Source: CAZZEX01 sp964653285 (GTDB lineage Bacteria; Chloroflexota; Anaerolineae; B4-G1). Taken from it: DNA of 41,309 nucleotides. The stretch is from assembly GCA_964653285.1 (NCBI GenBank), contig CAZZEX010000039.1, positions 1 to 41,309 on the forward strand. Direction: 5' to 3'. A model generated the notes under the pieces. That model saw nothing but the letters and a program-made list of their open reading frames with translations. It searched no databases and was not told the origin of the DNA. The position numbers and the translations under genes were made by a program. This document shows positions 17,509-25,747 of this stretch, in pieces; the stretch's first letter is position 1, and every line of letters begins with the position of its first letter.

Positions 17509-19098
17509 TCACCACCGCCAGCGGACAGCCGTCACGCCGCCCTCGTCGGTCAGTTGGCGTAATTCGCCATCCGTGACGTGGATCAGGTACAGATTGCCCT
17601 GGTAGACGACGATCAGCCGATCGCCCCCTGGCCCCCAGGCGACCTCCGGGTACTCCAGGCCAATCTCTCCTTCGGGTGGGAAAAGCCGTCGGCGGTCAGA
17701 GCCGTCGCGATCCATCAGGTAGAGGGCGTAGCCGCTGGTTTGGCTGACGTAGGGGCTGCGGGCGTGGCCAAAGGCGATGTAGTCTCCCTCGGACGCATAG
17801 GCGGGCGCAGCCCACATGCCGGCCTCGCTGACCAGTCTCGCCGTGAGCGTGCCATTGGCGGCGAGAGCCCAGACGTCGAAGACGGGACTGTCCTCCGGTG
17901 CTTCGCCCGTCGGGGCGGGGCCGTGTAGCGTGGTGACGACGAATTCCCCCTCCAGGGACCAACTGACGGTCGGCGTCCAGACCCAGGGGGCGTAGGTGCG
18001 GTACGGTGGGAAGCGAGCCAGCGGGGTCTGTGCGCCGTCGTAGGCGCGGACGGTGCCGACCTCGTCGGCGCGAGCGTAGGCCAGACTGCGCCCGTCAGGG
18101 GACCAGGCGTAGGTGGTGCCCCACCAGCCGTAGGTGCCACCGGCGCTGGGCTCCATAATGCATCGCTGGCCCAGCAACTGGCCATCACGGACACGAGGTC
18201 GGGCGATCCAGAGGTCGTTCTCCGCCTTCCAGCCGGGACTACCCTCGGCCGGCAAACCGGTGGTGTAAGCGATACGGCAGCCAGTGCCGGTGGGGGTGAC
18301 CTTACATCCGGGTGCCCAGCCAGCCCACAGGACGCTCTCAGCCTCCAACCGTACCGGCTCAGTGGCGGCGGTGGCGGTCTCGATCATCCACAGGGTGTTG
18401 AGAGGAGCACCCTCGCCCTCCTCTTCATCCCCCCCGTTGGGGGGGGCAGAGGGAGGTGCGACGCGGGTGAAGAGCAGATAGGAGCCATTGGGTGAGAGGG
18501 CGAACAGGAGGCCGTCCAGGTCGCCTGCGTGCGTCAGCCGCCGCTGGTTAGGACTGGTGGTCTGCATCACCCAGGCGTTGCGATTGGCAATGTAGGCCAC
18601 GGTACCGGTGATGGGCACGGCCTCGAGTTCCGCTTGCATGCCGATGAGGATGATCTCGGTGCGGGGTTCCTGGAGCGTGGCCCGCCGCACGAGCCGCCGT
18701 TCGACCTCGACGCCATCCTCTACGGTAACGCGGTAGGTCAGTTCCTCGATCCCGGTGACGCCGGGCTCCAGCAGGCGGGTCTCGCCAGCAAGGACAGAGA
18801 CGTCGCGCACGGTCTGGCGCTCGAAAGGAATCTCGCGCTGTTCGGTCTCAATGTGCCTCTCGACGCGGATGATGCGGACGGTCATCCCACCCTCAATGAA
18901 GGCGGGCTCGGCTGGCACCACGCGGTCGTCCTCGTCGAGCGTGACGCCAGCCTCAGCCAGCAGGTCACGGACGGTGAGCGCTTCGGTAGCCAGCGAGCGC
19001 GTCTCACCGTCGGCGACGAGCGTGATAGTGCGAGGACTATTGGGGACACACGCTGCCAGCGACAGCAGGAGCAGTAGAAGAGCGGCCCATTTGCCCAT
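17509..19098 (-). CDS. Lipoprotein with DUF348, G5-like domain and TolB-type beta-propeller
   Basis: A secreted lipoprotein of about 529 residues. The N-terminus MGKWAALLLLLLSLAAC has a lipobox with Cys17. Next comes a DUF348-like domain (TLVADGETRSLATEALTVRD), then a second beta-rich region (IPFERQTVRDVSVLAGETRLLEPG) that resembles a G5 domain. From about residue 165 the protein is a TolB/WD40-like propeller (SPNGSYLLFT, WSPDGRSLAYAR, DRDGSDRRRLFPPEGE, WGPGGDRLIVV). DUF348 and G5 usually sit in Rpf/YabE cell-wall proteins, so this fusion is unusual. A family A palindrome is in frame at about 214-228. ATG 19098 fits the signal peptide; the frame could extend to 19137. Confidence 0.85.
   Translation of the reverse strand: MGKWAALLLLLLSLAACVPNSPRTITLVADGETRSLATEALTVRDLLAEAGVTLDEDDRVVPAEPAFIEGGMTVRIIRVERHIETEQREIPFERQTVRDVSVLAGETRLLEPGVTGIEELTYRVTVEDGVEVERRLVRRATLQEPRTEIILIGMQAELEAVPITGTVAYIANRNAWVMQTTSPNQRRLTHAGDLDGLLFALSPNGSYLLFTRVAPPSAPPNGGDEEEGEGAPLNTLWMIETATAATEPVRLEAESVLWAGWAPGCKVTPTGTGCRIAYTTGLPAEGSPGWKAENDLWIARPRVRDGQLLGQRCIMEPSAGGTYGWWGTTYAWSPDGRSLAYARADEVGTVRAYDGAQTPLARFPPYRTYAPWVWTPTVSWSLEGEFVVTTLHGPAPTGEAPEDSPVFDVWALAANGTLTARLVSEAGMWAAPAYASEGDYIAFGHARSPYVSQTSGYALYLMDRDGSDRRRLFPPEGEIGLEYPEVAWGPGGDRLIVVYQGNLYLIHVTDGELRQLTDEGGVTAVRWRW
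18415..18456. repeat. G/C palindrome, family A, copy 4 (degenerate)
   Basis: CTTCATCCCCCCCGTTGGGG, then GGGGCAGAGGGAGG. It encodes APPSAPPNGGDEEEGEG on the minus strand, in a propeller loop of the lipoprotein. The centre is GTTG instead of ATTG and the arms are more diverged than in copies 1-3. Confidence 0.8.
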
Positions 19099-19108
19099 TG
19101 CAGGGCGG

Positions 19109-19137
19109 ATTATACCACCAGAAGCGGGTTGGGACAA
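19109..19137 (-). promoter_or_regulatory. Sigma-70-type promoter of the lipoprotein operon
   Basis: On the minus strand TTGTCC, 17 bases, TATAAT, with TGG directly before the -10 (extended form). The ATG at 19098 is only ten bases after the -10 box, so the transcript would be nearly leaderless. Confidence 0.7.
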
Positions 19138-19199
19138 CGAATTGGGGGAGCCGGAATTCGTGGAAGTAGGTCTGGGTAATTACCAGCATCGCCTTCTCT

Positions 19200-19228
19200 T
19201 TGTCTGGTGAGGCAATGTGCGGTATAAT
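19200..19228 (+). promoter_or_regulatory. Sigma-70-type promoter of clpC
   Basis: TTGTCT at 19200-19205, a 17-base spacer, and TATAAT at 19223-19228. Transcription would start near 19235, leaving a leader of about 165 bases with the paired AGACTTCGGAA (19252) and TTCCGAAGTCT (19351) motifs. No CIRCE or CtsR box is evident. Confidence 0.65.
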
Positions 19229-19250
19229 GCACCCGAGAGTCTGTTTCATT

Positions 19251-19362
19251 AAGACTTCGGAAATCTTTGGACATAGCGTTCCGAAACAGAATCGGTTGGG
19301 AATCGGCAATGGGCTTTGCCGGCTCAAACCACTTCCGAGGCTTCCGAAGTCTGGAAGCCGCT
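19251..19362. repeat. Inverted AGACTTCGGAA ... TTCCGAAGTCT pair in the clpC leader
   Basis: AAGACTTCGGAAATC near 19251 and CTTCCGAAGTCTGG near 19350 can pair across the leader, forming a hairpin with about 90 bases between. The second arm is close to the palindrome at 6754-6768. It could be a regulatory leader structure or a dispersed repeat. Confidence 0.5.
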
Positions 19363-19400
19363 TGTTTGAAGAGCATCGGGTTTAAGAGGAGTGTTAGATC

Positions 19401-21917
19401 ATGATGAGATTGGATCGTTTCACCGAGCGCGCACAAGACGCGGCCCAACGGGCGGTCGAGATTATGACGCGCTACGGACATACGCAGGTTGACATTGAGC
19501 ACATCCTGCTGGCGCTGCTGGAACAGCCAGAAGGTGTGATTCCGCAGATTCTGGAACGGCTAAGGGTAGACGTTGATCAGGTGCAGCAACGCCTTGACGA
19601 CGTGCTGAGAGCCAGCCCCAAGGCCGGCATCTACAGCGGCGGCGGCGTGGGGCAGGTCTTTATCACCCCGCGTGTGAAGCGCGTGCTTGACCTGGCCAAC
19701 GATGAGGCGAATCGGCTCAAGGATGATTACATCTCGACGGAGCACATCTTCCTGTCTATCGCCAACGAGCGCAATACCCCAGCGGCCCGCATCCTGCGCG
19801 AAAGCGGCGTGACCAAAGACCGTATCTATGGGGCCATCAAAGACGTTCGCGGTGGGCAGCGCGTGACCGACCGCAGGGCCGAGACACGCTACCGCGTCCT
19901 GGAGAAGTTCAGCCGCGACCTGACGCAGATGGCCCGCGAGGGCAAATTGGACCCGGTCATCGGGCGGGATGATGAAATTCTGCGCGTGATCCAGATTCTC
20001 AGCCGTCGCACGAAGAACAACCCCGTCCTCATCGGCGAGGCAGGAGTGGGCAAGACTGCCGTCGTCGAGGGGCTGGCGCAAAAAATTGCTGACGACGACG
20101 TGCCGGAGATCTTGATGGGCAAGCGGGTGGCACAACTCGACCTGGCCGCGATGGTCGCTGGCTCTCGCTTCCGGGGGGAATTCGAGGAGCGGTTGAAGGG
20201 GGCTATTGAGGAGATTCAACGCTCTGAGGGTGAGATCATCCTGTTCATTGATGAACTGCACAACGTCGTCGGTGCAGGATCTGGCATGGGGGCGCTCGAT
20301 GCCTCCAGCATGATGAAGCCGGCCCTGGCCCGGGGCGAGTTGCAGTGTGTTGGCGCGACGACGCTGGACGAGTACCGGCAGTACGTCGAGCGCGACGGTG
20401 CACTGGAGCGACGTTTTGCCCCTGTGTTTGTCGAGGAACCGACGGTCGAGGAGACCGTCGAGATGCTGCACGGGTTGCGCGACCGCTACGAGGCCCATCA
20501 CAAGGTGCGCATTTCCGATGCAGCCATCGTGGCTGCGGCGCGCCTTTCGCATCGCTACGTCGCGGACCGGCACTTGCCCGACAAGGCGATCGACCTGATG
20601 GACGAGGCGGCGGCGAAACTGCGGGTGGCGCTCTATACGCTTCCGCCTGAGTTGAAGGCGAGGCAGTCGGAACTCCAGCGGCTCCAGACCGAGATTGAGG
20701 CGGCCAGCGTGGTGGAGGACTACAAACGAGCCGCCGAACTAAAGACCGAGCGCATCAACGTCCAGGCCGAGTTTAATCTCCAGCGCGAGATGTGGCAGCA
20801 GGAACATCAACTTGACGAGACGATCGAGGAAGAGGACATCGCCGAGGTGGTAGCGAGTTGGACCGGTATCCCGGTCGCGCAGATGATGGAGACAGAGGCA
20901 GAGAAACTGCTGCGCATGGAGGAGGCGTTGCACCAGCGCATCATCGGACAGGATGAGGCGGTAGCCGCCGTCTCCGACGCCATCCGCCGTGCCCGCTCGG
21001 GCCTCAAGGACCCGCGCCGCCCGGTCGGCAGTTTCATCTTCCTGGGTTCTTCTGGTGTGGGCAAGACCGAACTGGCTAAAGCCCTGGCCTGGTTCCTCTT
21101 CGACGACGAAGATGCCCTGCTGCGCATTGACATGAGCGAGTACCGGGAGCATCACACCGTCAGCCGCCTCTTCGGCGCACCGCCTGGCTACGTCGGTTAC
21201 GAACAGGGTGGTCAATTGACCGAGGCCGTGCGCCGGCGACCCTACCGCGTCATTCTCTTCGACGAGATCGAGAAGGCCCACCCGGACGTGTGGAACGCGA
21301 TGTTGCAGATCCTGGACGATGGCCGGCTGACCGATGGGCAAGGCCACGTCGTGGACTTTCGTAACACGGTCGTGATTATGACCTCGAACGTGGGGACTGA
21401 GTATGCCCGCAAGGGTGGGACGCTGGGCTTCCTGCAGGCCGGCGAGGATGGCCGCGACGATGAGGAGGGCCACCGCGAGATCGAGAAGGCGCTCAAGAAG
21501 ACCTTCCGGCCTGAGTTCCTCAACCGCGTAGACGAGATCGTCATCTTCAATGACCTCACGGTTGAAAATATGGAGCGCATTGTAGACCTGCAGATGCAAG
21601 AGATTGCCAATCGGTTGGCGGAGCAAGGATTGGAAGTCGAACTGACAGACGTGGCCCGCCGGTGGCTGGCCCACGAGGGATTTGATCCACAGTTTGGCGC
21701 TCGGCCGTTGCGCCGGGCCTTGCAACGGCACGTGGAAAGCCCCCTCAGTGTCAAATTGCTGCGTGGCGATTTTGAAAGTGGCGACCTGGTTGCCGTTGAC
21801 GTGGGAGAAGAGGGGTTGATCTTCGAGCGGCAGCCAGGAGAAGACAGTGCAGGTGAAGAAGCAGCGGCCGAGACCGTGCTGGAGGAACCGGTGATCGAAC
21901 CAGGACTTTCGGCCTGA
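19401..21917 (+). CDS. clpC: ClpC-type AAA+ ATPase (Hsp100)
   Basis: An 838-residue class I Clp ATPase. It has a double Clp_N repeat (1-150), AAA1 with Walker A GEAGVGKT (212-219) and Walker B IILFIDELHN, a middle domain with a UVR-like helix (EDYKRAAELKTERINVQAEF), AAA2 with Walker A GSSGVGKT (about 549) and Walker B VILFDEIEKAHPD, and a C-terminal D2-small domain. The middle domain is short, as in ClpC rather than ClpB. It unfolds substrates for ClpP and works with adaptors. GAGGAG lies before ATG 19401; ATG 19404 is equally good. The C-terminal tail is acidic and extended (EDSAGEEAAAETVLEE). It is monocistronic apart from the fragment after it. Confidence 0.96.
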   Translation: MMRLDRFTERAQDAAQRAVEIMTRYGHTQVDIEHILLALLEQPEGVIPQILERLRVDVDQVQQRLDDVLRASPKAGIYSGGGVGQVFITPRVKRVLDLANDEANRLKDDYISTEHIFLSIANERNTPAARILRESGVTKDRIYGAIKDVRGGQRVTDRRAETRYRVLEKFSRDLTQMAREGKLDPVIGRDDEILRVIQILSRRTKNNPVLIGEAGVGKTAVVEGLAQKIADDDVPEILMGKRVAQLDLAAMVAGSRFRGEFEERLKGAIEEIQRSEGEIILFIDELHNVVGAGSGMGALDASSMMKPALARGELQCVGATTLDEYRQYVERDGALERRFAPVFVEEPTVEETVEMLHGLRDRYEAHHKVRISDAAIVAAARLSHRYVADRHLPDKAIDLMDEAAAKLRVALYTLPPELKARQSELQRLQTEIEAASVVEDYKRAAELKTERINVQAEFNLQREMWQQEHQLDETIEEEDIAEVVASWTGIPVAQMMETEAEKLLRMEEALHQRIIGQDEAVAAVSDAIRRARSGLKDPRRPVGSFIFLGSSGVGKTELAKALAWFLFDDEDALLRIDMSEYREHHTVSRLFGAPPGYVGYEQGGQLTEAVRRRPYRVILFDEIEKAHPDVWNAMLQILDDGRLTDGQGHVVDFRNTVVIMTSNVGTEYARKGGTLGFLQAGEDGRDDEEGHREIEKALKKTFRPEFLNRVDEIVIFNDLTVENMERIVDLQMQEIANRLAEQGLEVELTDVARRWLAHEGFDPQFGARPLRRALQRHVESPLSVKLLRGDFESGDLVAVDVGEEGLIFERQPGEDSAGEEAAAETVLEEPVIEPGLSA

Positions 21918-21920
21918 AAG

Positions 21921-22736
21921 GTGGACATTGACAGGGATCTGCGGCCCTCCGGAGCGAGGTACGACATCGGGGCCGACGAGGTGGTAAGCGAGACCTACTC
22001 TGTCTGGCTCGTCCCGCCGTTCTCCGCCCTGATTGCCCAGCCGGGCCAGACCGTCACCCACACTCACTGGCTGCTCAACACCGGCCTGGAGACCGATACC
22101 TACAACCTGACTTTCCAGAGCAGCAGCGGCTGGGCTACGCTGTCGGCTGTTTCGCCTATCACCCTGGCTGCCCAGACCAGTACGACGGTGCAGGTGCCGG
22201 TGAGCGTGCCGCCCGCCGCTACCAACGGGATGAGCGACACCACCGTCCTCACCGCTACCTCGTCGCATGCGCAAGCCAACGCTGTGGACGTGACGGGTGT
22301 CATCACCGGTGCGTGGGTGGATCTGGCCGTGGGCAAGTGGGCGGATGAAGAGACGGTGGTGTCGGGCAAGGCGGTGCACTACAGCCTCGTCGTCACCAAA
22401 TCCGGCTCGTTGACGGGGACGCTGCCGGTCACCCTGACCGATACGGTCGTACCTACCCAGGCTCTTGCAGCCTTGAGATTGCCGTCCAACTGCGCGGGGA
22501 GCGAGGCCACCGGCCTGGTCACTTGCGTCTGGAGACTGCCGGGGAGCACTCCGCTTGTTACCCGGACACTCACCGTCGTCATCACGGCCACGGACATCTA
22601 CACTGGACTGCTGATCAACACGGCAGGCGTCGGCGCGGCGGTGCTTGACCCCGACGCCTCCAACAACACTGCCCAGGTAGCGGTGGGGGTGACGTCGGGT
22701 TGGAAGTTTTACCTGCCGCTGGTGATGAAGCACTAG
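21921..22736 (+). pseudogene. 5'-truncated surface-protein fragment (choice-of-anchor Q/DUF11 type) with YLPLV C-terminus
   Basis: The frame continues one codon after the clpC stop, in the same frame, and starts abruptly within a recognisable motif: VDIDRDLRPSGARYDIGADE, the end of choice-of-anchor Q type parallel-beta-helix domains. Next are two beta-sandwich regions, the second DUF11-like (VDLAVGKWADEETVVSGKAV, LINTAGV, DPDASNNTAQV). The C-terminus is YLPLVMKH. It has no signal peptide, and the GTG at 21921 has only a weak ribosome site (GAAAG), so I read it as the 3' end of a secreted protein whose 5' part was lost by deletion up to clpC. A short cytoplasmic protein from this GTG cannot be excluded. 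Confidence 0.65.
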
Positions 22737-22756
22737 CGCCGTAGCGCAGTGGAGAA

Positions 22757-22790
22757 GCGGGGGGGCGGAGGAGCACCTTCGTTCCCCCGC
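22757..22790. terminator. Hairpin between convergent genes
   Basis: GCGGGGG (22757-22763) pairs with CCCCCGC (22784-22790). It lies between the plus-strand surface fragment and the minus-strand DegV gene. There is no T-run, so its role as a terminator is uncertain. Confidence 0.35.
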
Positions 22791-22817
22791 CCAACAACAG
22801 GGATCGCAGAGGCAGGG

Positions 22818-23669
22818 CTACGTGGGAAAGAAATACACACCTACGGTCCCTGGCCCAGAGTGGACGGCTAGCGCAGGTGAGAGTTCGGTCACGATCGTCT
22901 CCTTGCACTCAAAGCGATCCACGACTAATGCCTGCAGTTTCTCCAACTGTTCCAGTGCTGCCACGTGGGTGAACGCGACCTTGATGCGTGCCCCTTCTCC
23001 AACTCGCTGCCGCATCAACTCGACCATCCGGCGGTAGGCCTTGAGCCGGCTGCGGGCCGTGCCAACTGCCACGATGATCCCGTCCTGCATCCCGATCAGC
23101 GGCTTGATGTTGAGGAGGGAGCCGACCAGGTGCTTGGCCTTGCCGATGCGACCACCCATGTAGAGGTAGCGCAACGTGTCGGCGGTCTGGATCATCATGC
23201 CCGTCCGGACCACTTCGCGGGCTCTCTGGACGACTTCATTGAGGCTGAGGCCGGTCAGTGCGGCTCGGGCTGATTCGATAGCGGCCCACCCCTGCGACAT
23301 TGCCACCTGCAGCGTATCTACTACCTCTATCTGAACGTCAGGGCTCTGTTCCTTGAGCATATCCACGGCGGCCAGGCACGATTGGTAGGCGCCGCTCCCT
23401 CTTGAGGTCATAGTGAGCACGACGATTTCCTTCGCCCGCTCCGCAAGGCGCATCAGGCCTACCATGTAGTCACCAGGGGCGGGGTTAGACGTCGTGGGCA
23501 ATTTGGTCGCTTGGGTCAGCCACTCGGCGAACTCCCCTGGTTTGACGTCCACCATGTCGCGCAGAGTCTCCAGCCCACGATGGATGTAGTACGGCACGAT
23601 CTCTATGCTCAACTCTTGGGCCAACTCCTCGGGAATACTGGCAGTTGTATCTGTGAGAATACCAACCAT
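22818..23669 (-). CDS. DegV family fatty-acid-binding protein
   Basis: A 283-residue DegV protein. VGILTDTTASIPEELAQELSIEIVPYYI, TSNPAPGDY, LTMTSRGSGAYQS, GWAAIESARAA, and MGGRIGKAKHLVGSLLNIKPL match the family, including the Thr-Ser-X-Pro motif and the Ser-Gly-Ala-Tyr loop contacting the lipid carboxylate. Family members (FakB) bind a fatty acid and present it to a FakA kinase; others only bind lipids. It ends YFFPT without extra domains. It has its own promoter and a leader of about 155 bases. A FakA partner is not in the window. Confidence 0.93.
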   Translation of the reverse strand: MVGILTDTTASIPEELAQELSIEIVPYYIHRGLETLRDMVDVKPGEFAEWLTQATKLPTTSNPAPGDYMVGLMRLAERAKEIVVLTMTSRGSGAYQSCLAAVDMLKEQSPDVQIEVVDTLQVAMSQGWAAIESARAALTGLSLNEVVQRAREVVRTGMMIQTADTLRYLYMGGRIGKAKHLVGSLLNIKPLIGMQDGIIVAVGTARSRLKAYRRMVELMRQRVGEGARIKVAFTHVAALEQLEKLQALVVDRFECKETIVTELSPALAVHSGPGTVGVYFFPT

Positions 23670-23699
23670 TTAAGAAACTCGTCCTTTCTCTGGCCTGTT

Positions 23700-23800
23700 C
23701 TAGAAACATCCCGCCCCCTGTTCGCGGCGCGTCCGTGACACGCCGCCCCGGGCGGGCCGAAGCAGAACCGGAGCAGAGACCTCCTTGCTTCATTATGCCC
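23700..23800 (-). other. Structured leader of degV
   Basis: On the minus strand the leader has GGCGTGTCACGGACGCGCC, an imperfect hairpin, and GGGGCGGCG and CGCCCC segments, with a CCGGTTCTGCTTCGG step. It does not match a riboswitch class that I recognise. Confidence 0.35.
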
Positions 23801-23830
23801 CGCCAGGGCTTAGTGACTACTTCCACTGTT

Positions 23831-23859
23831 ATTATAACCCCATCGTCGAGTGACGTCAA
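23831..23859 (-). promoter_or_regulatory. Sigma-70-type promoter of degV
   Basis: TTGACG, a 17-base spacer and TATAAT on the minus strand, the best promoter match in the window. It lies directly after the stop of the glycosyltransferase-like gene and about 165 bases before the DegV ATG. Confidence 0.75.
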
Positions 23860-23862
23860 CAG

Positions 23863-25158
23863 TCAGCGTAGCAAGTAGTGCAGCAGTTGGATGTACTGGA
23901 GGTGCCAGGGCTGGCCGTTGAAATTGGGATACATCCACAACACACCCCACAGGTGCATCAGCATGCTGATGATGATGAGCGCCTGGCCCCACCGGTGCAA
24001 CCGCTCACCTGTCCTCAGCGCAACCAACAGCGCTCCCAGCGGCATCCAATCCAGCGCAAAGCGGTATCCGAACTGATAGGAACCGGTGTTGAAGTAGAGC
24101 AGCGAAGGTAACTGCACGAGCGCGATGGAAAGCCACAGCCCCAGGCGCAGGGGGTCACGTCTCTTTTTTGAAGAAACCAGGTTTTTTCTGAAAAACCTGG
24201 TTTCTCCAACCTGCGCCAGGGTAGGCAGTGCCAGCAACAGCGCCGGGCAGGTGAACAGCAATCCCATCCCCCATGGGTCAGGCTCAATGCGGAGCGGGGA
24301 CAACGAAATGAGCGGGGGCCGCACGAGCAGTGTGTACAGGTTTTCTGGCAGGAAGTGGAGGCTGAACTGCCCCCAGGTCGCCTGGCGCTCCAGCAGCGAA
24401 CCGGGGCTGTTCATCCAGCGGTAGCCGAACTCCAGGGGGCTACCAAAGCGCGCCCAGTTATAAGCCGCCTGTCCCAGAAACGCAGGAGTCATCCCCAGAG
24501 CGAACAAGAGCAGGAAGCGCGCAATCCCCCACAGGCTCCGAACCTTCCGGTGGCCTGACACCAGGCTAAGGGGGAAGGCCAACAACACAGGCGCACGAGC
24601 CAGGAACCCCAGCCCCAGCCACAGTCCTGCCAACAGGGGGCGGTTCCGTCCCGCCACCTCCAGCGCGTACAGGCACAGGCAGGCGACGGCCACCACGTGG
24701 GCCGTGTACCAGACGGACCCCAACGCCGCGCAGTACCACAGCGGCGTTCCTAATCCCAGCAGCAGGCTTAGCCAAACCCCAAAGCCCGAATCCCTAAGCC
24801 CAAAGCGTGCCAGTACGGCGTAGAAAAGTGATATGCTCAGAGCACCCACGACGACGCTGAAGGCGATGTCTGAGACGGCTAAACCACGGAGCGCGACCAG
24901 CGGCAACATCAGCACCGCCGGGAGCGGCGGGAACGAGACGTACCAGCGGCCCTCGAAAGGCGTCAGGTCGTAGGGTAGGTCTGGGACGTGAACCAGGTCA
25001 AGGTGACCGTGGAGGAACGATTCGGCCAGATAGACGAAGTGGGGAGCCAGCGAGTGGTGGCTCAGCGAGACGCCGGCAGTGAGGCCGTAGACGGCGAGGA
25101 AAACAACGAACAGGCGTAAAGGGACAGTGCGCCACAGGCGGCGAAGCAGCGGTTCCAT
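23863..25158 (-). CDS. GT39/GT-C-like membrane protein
   Basis: A 431-residue protein with about 10-12 membrane helices. The early loop FLHGHLDLVHVPDLPYDLTPFEGRWYVSFPPLPAVLMLP is typical of uncharacterised relatives of the PMT/ArnT glycosyltransferase fold, but the classical Asp-Glu motif is not clear, so the activity is inferred. The start is ATG 25158, three bases after the zinc-ribbon gene; it is the last gene of a minus-strand operon. An in-frame palindromic insertion encodes GETRFFRKNLVSSKK at about 316-332. A lipid-linked sugar transferase role is only a family guess. Confidence 0.7.
   Translation of the reverse strand: MEPLLRRLWRTVPLRLFVVFLAVYGLTAGVSLSHHSLAPHFVYLAESFLHGHLDLVHVPDLPYDLTPFEGRWYVSFPPLPAVLMLPLVALRGLAVSDIAFSVVVGALSISLFYAVLARFGLRDSGFGVWLSLLLGLGTPLWYCAALGSVWYTAHVVAVACLCLYALEVAGRNRPLLAGLWLGLGFLARAPVLLAFPLSLVSGHRKVRSLWGIARFLLLFALGMTPAFLGQAAYNWARFGSPLEFGYRWMNSPGSLLERQATWGQFSLHFLPENLYTLLVRPPLISLSPLRIEPDPWGMGLLFTCPALLLALPTLAQVGETRFFRKNLVSSKKRRDPLRLGLWLSIALVQLPSLLYFNTGSYQFGYRFALDWMPLGALLVALRTGERLHRWGQALIIISMLMHLWGVLWMYPNFNGQPWHLQYIQLLHYLLR
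24163..24211. repeat. GAAACCAGG...CCTGGTTTC palindrome (family D), in frame
   Basis: GAAGAAACCAGGTTTTTTCT then GAAAAACCTGGTTTCTCC form a near-perfect palindrome. It is AT-richer than its host gene and lies in frame in the GT39-like protein, in a loop between helices. Confidence 0.85.
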
Positions 25159-25161
25159 CAG

Positions 25162-25737
25162 TTAGGGGTGGAAGTACGGACTTTGAATGTGGCTCGCCGT
25201 AATCGCCACTGCGATGAGTGCCACGACGATGACGAAGGCGACGATGGTGATGGTCACGGTGATGATGATGCGTTGCTGCCGGTCATGTTCGGCCTGTGTC
25301 TGCGCCAGGGCCTCGCGGCGGCGCTCATCGGCGGCCCACATATCTGCCAGCCGGTATTCTGACGCCGCTTCCTCCTGGGCCTTGATCGCTGGCGCTTCCT
25401 CCCGTGCCTGGCGCAGCCAGTCGCCCCGCGTCCCCGTCACACGGGCGAATAGCGACTCCAGTATCTCCATCTCCTGCCCGCACACCAGGCACTTGCGTGC
25501 GACCGATGGATTCAGAACGCCGCAAGCCGGGCACTTGCGAACCAGGTCCGCACCACAGGAAGGGCAGTGGCGGTCATCCGGCTCGTAAACCGCTCCACAG
25601 ACAGGGCACGTCCGCTCAGGCGGGACGTAGGTGGCGTGGCAATAGTTGCAGGTCAGGCTGCCATCGGAACTGGCGGTGAATGAGGAACTACCGCAGCCCG
25701 GACATTCCAACCGCGCAGAGTGTGAATCATCTTTCAT
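25162..25737 (-). CDS. Zinc-ribbon membrane protein
   Basis: About 191 residues. The N-terminal half has five Cys pairs, in zinc-ribbon spacing (CPGCG, CNYC, CPVCG, CPSCG, CPACG, CLVCG). A helical region of about 60 residues follows (ARVTGTRGDWLRQAREEAPAI, ERRREALAQTQAEHDRQQ) and one C-terminal helix (IIITVTITIVAFVIVVALIAV). The protein is likely a tail-anchored cytoplasmic zinc protein. ATG 25737 is preceded by GAGGTGAG; a GTG at 25746 is possible. It lies between two glycosyltransferase-like genes with tiny gaps. No specific role can be read. Confidence 0.85.
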   Translation of the reverse strand: MKDDSHSARLECPGCGSSSFTASSDGSLTCNYCHATYVPPERTCPVCGAVYEPDDRHCPSCGADLVRKCPACGVLNPSVARKCLVCGQEMEILESLFARVTGTRGDWLRQAREEAPAIKAQEEAASEYRLADMWAADERRREALAQTQAEHDRQQRIIITVTITIVAFVIVVALIAVAITASHIQSPYFHP

Positions 25738-25747
25738 CTCACTCACC

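Noticed and set aside
20739..22733. A 664-residue minus-strand frame
   Set aside because: It lies antisense to clpC and the surface fragment. No family match, while clpC is certain.
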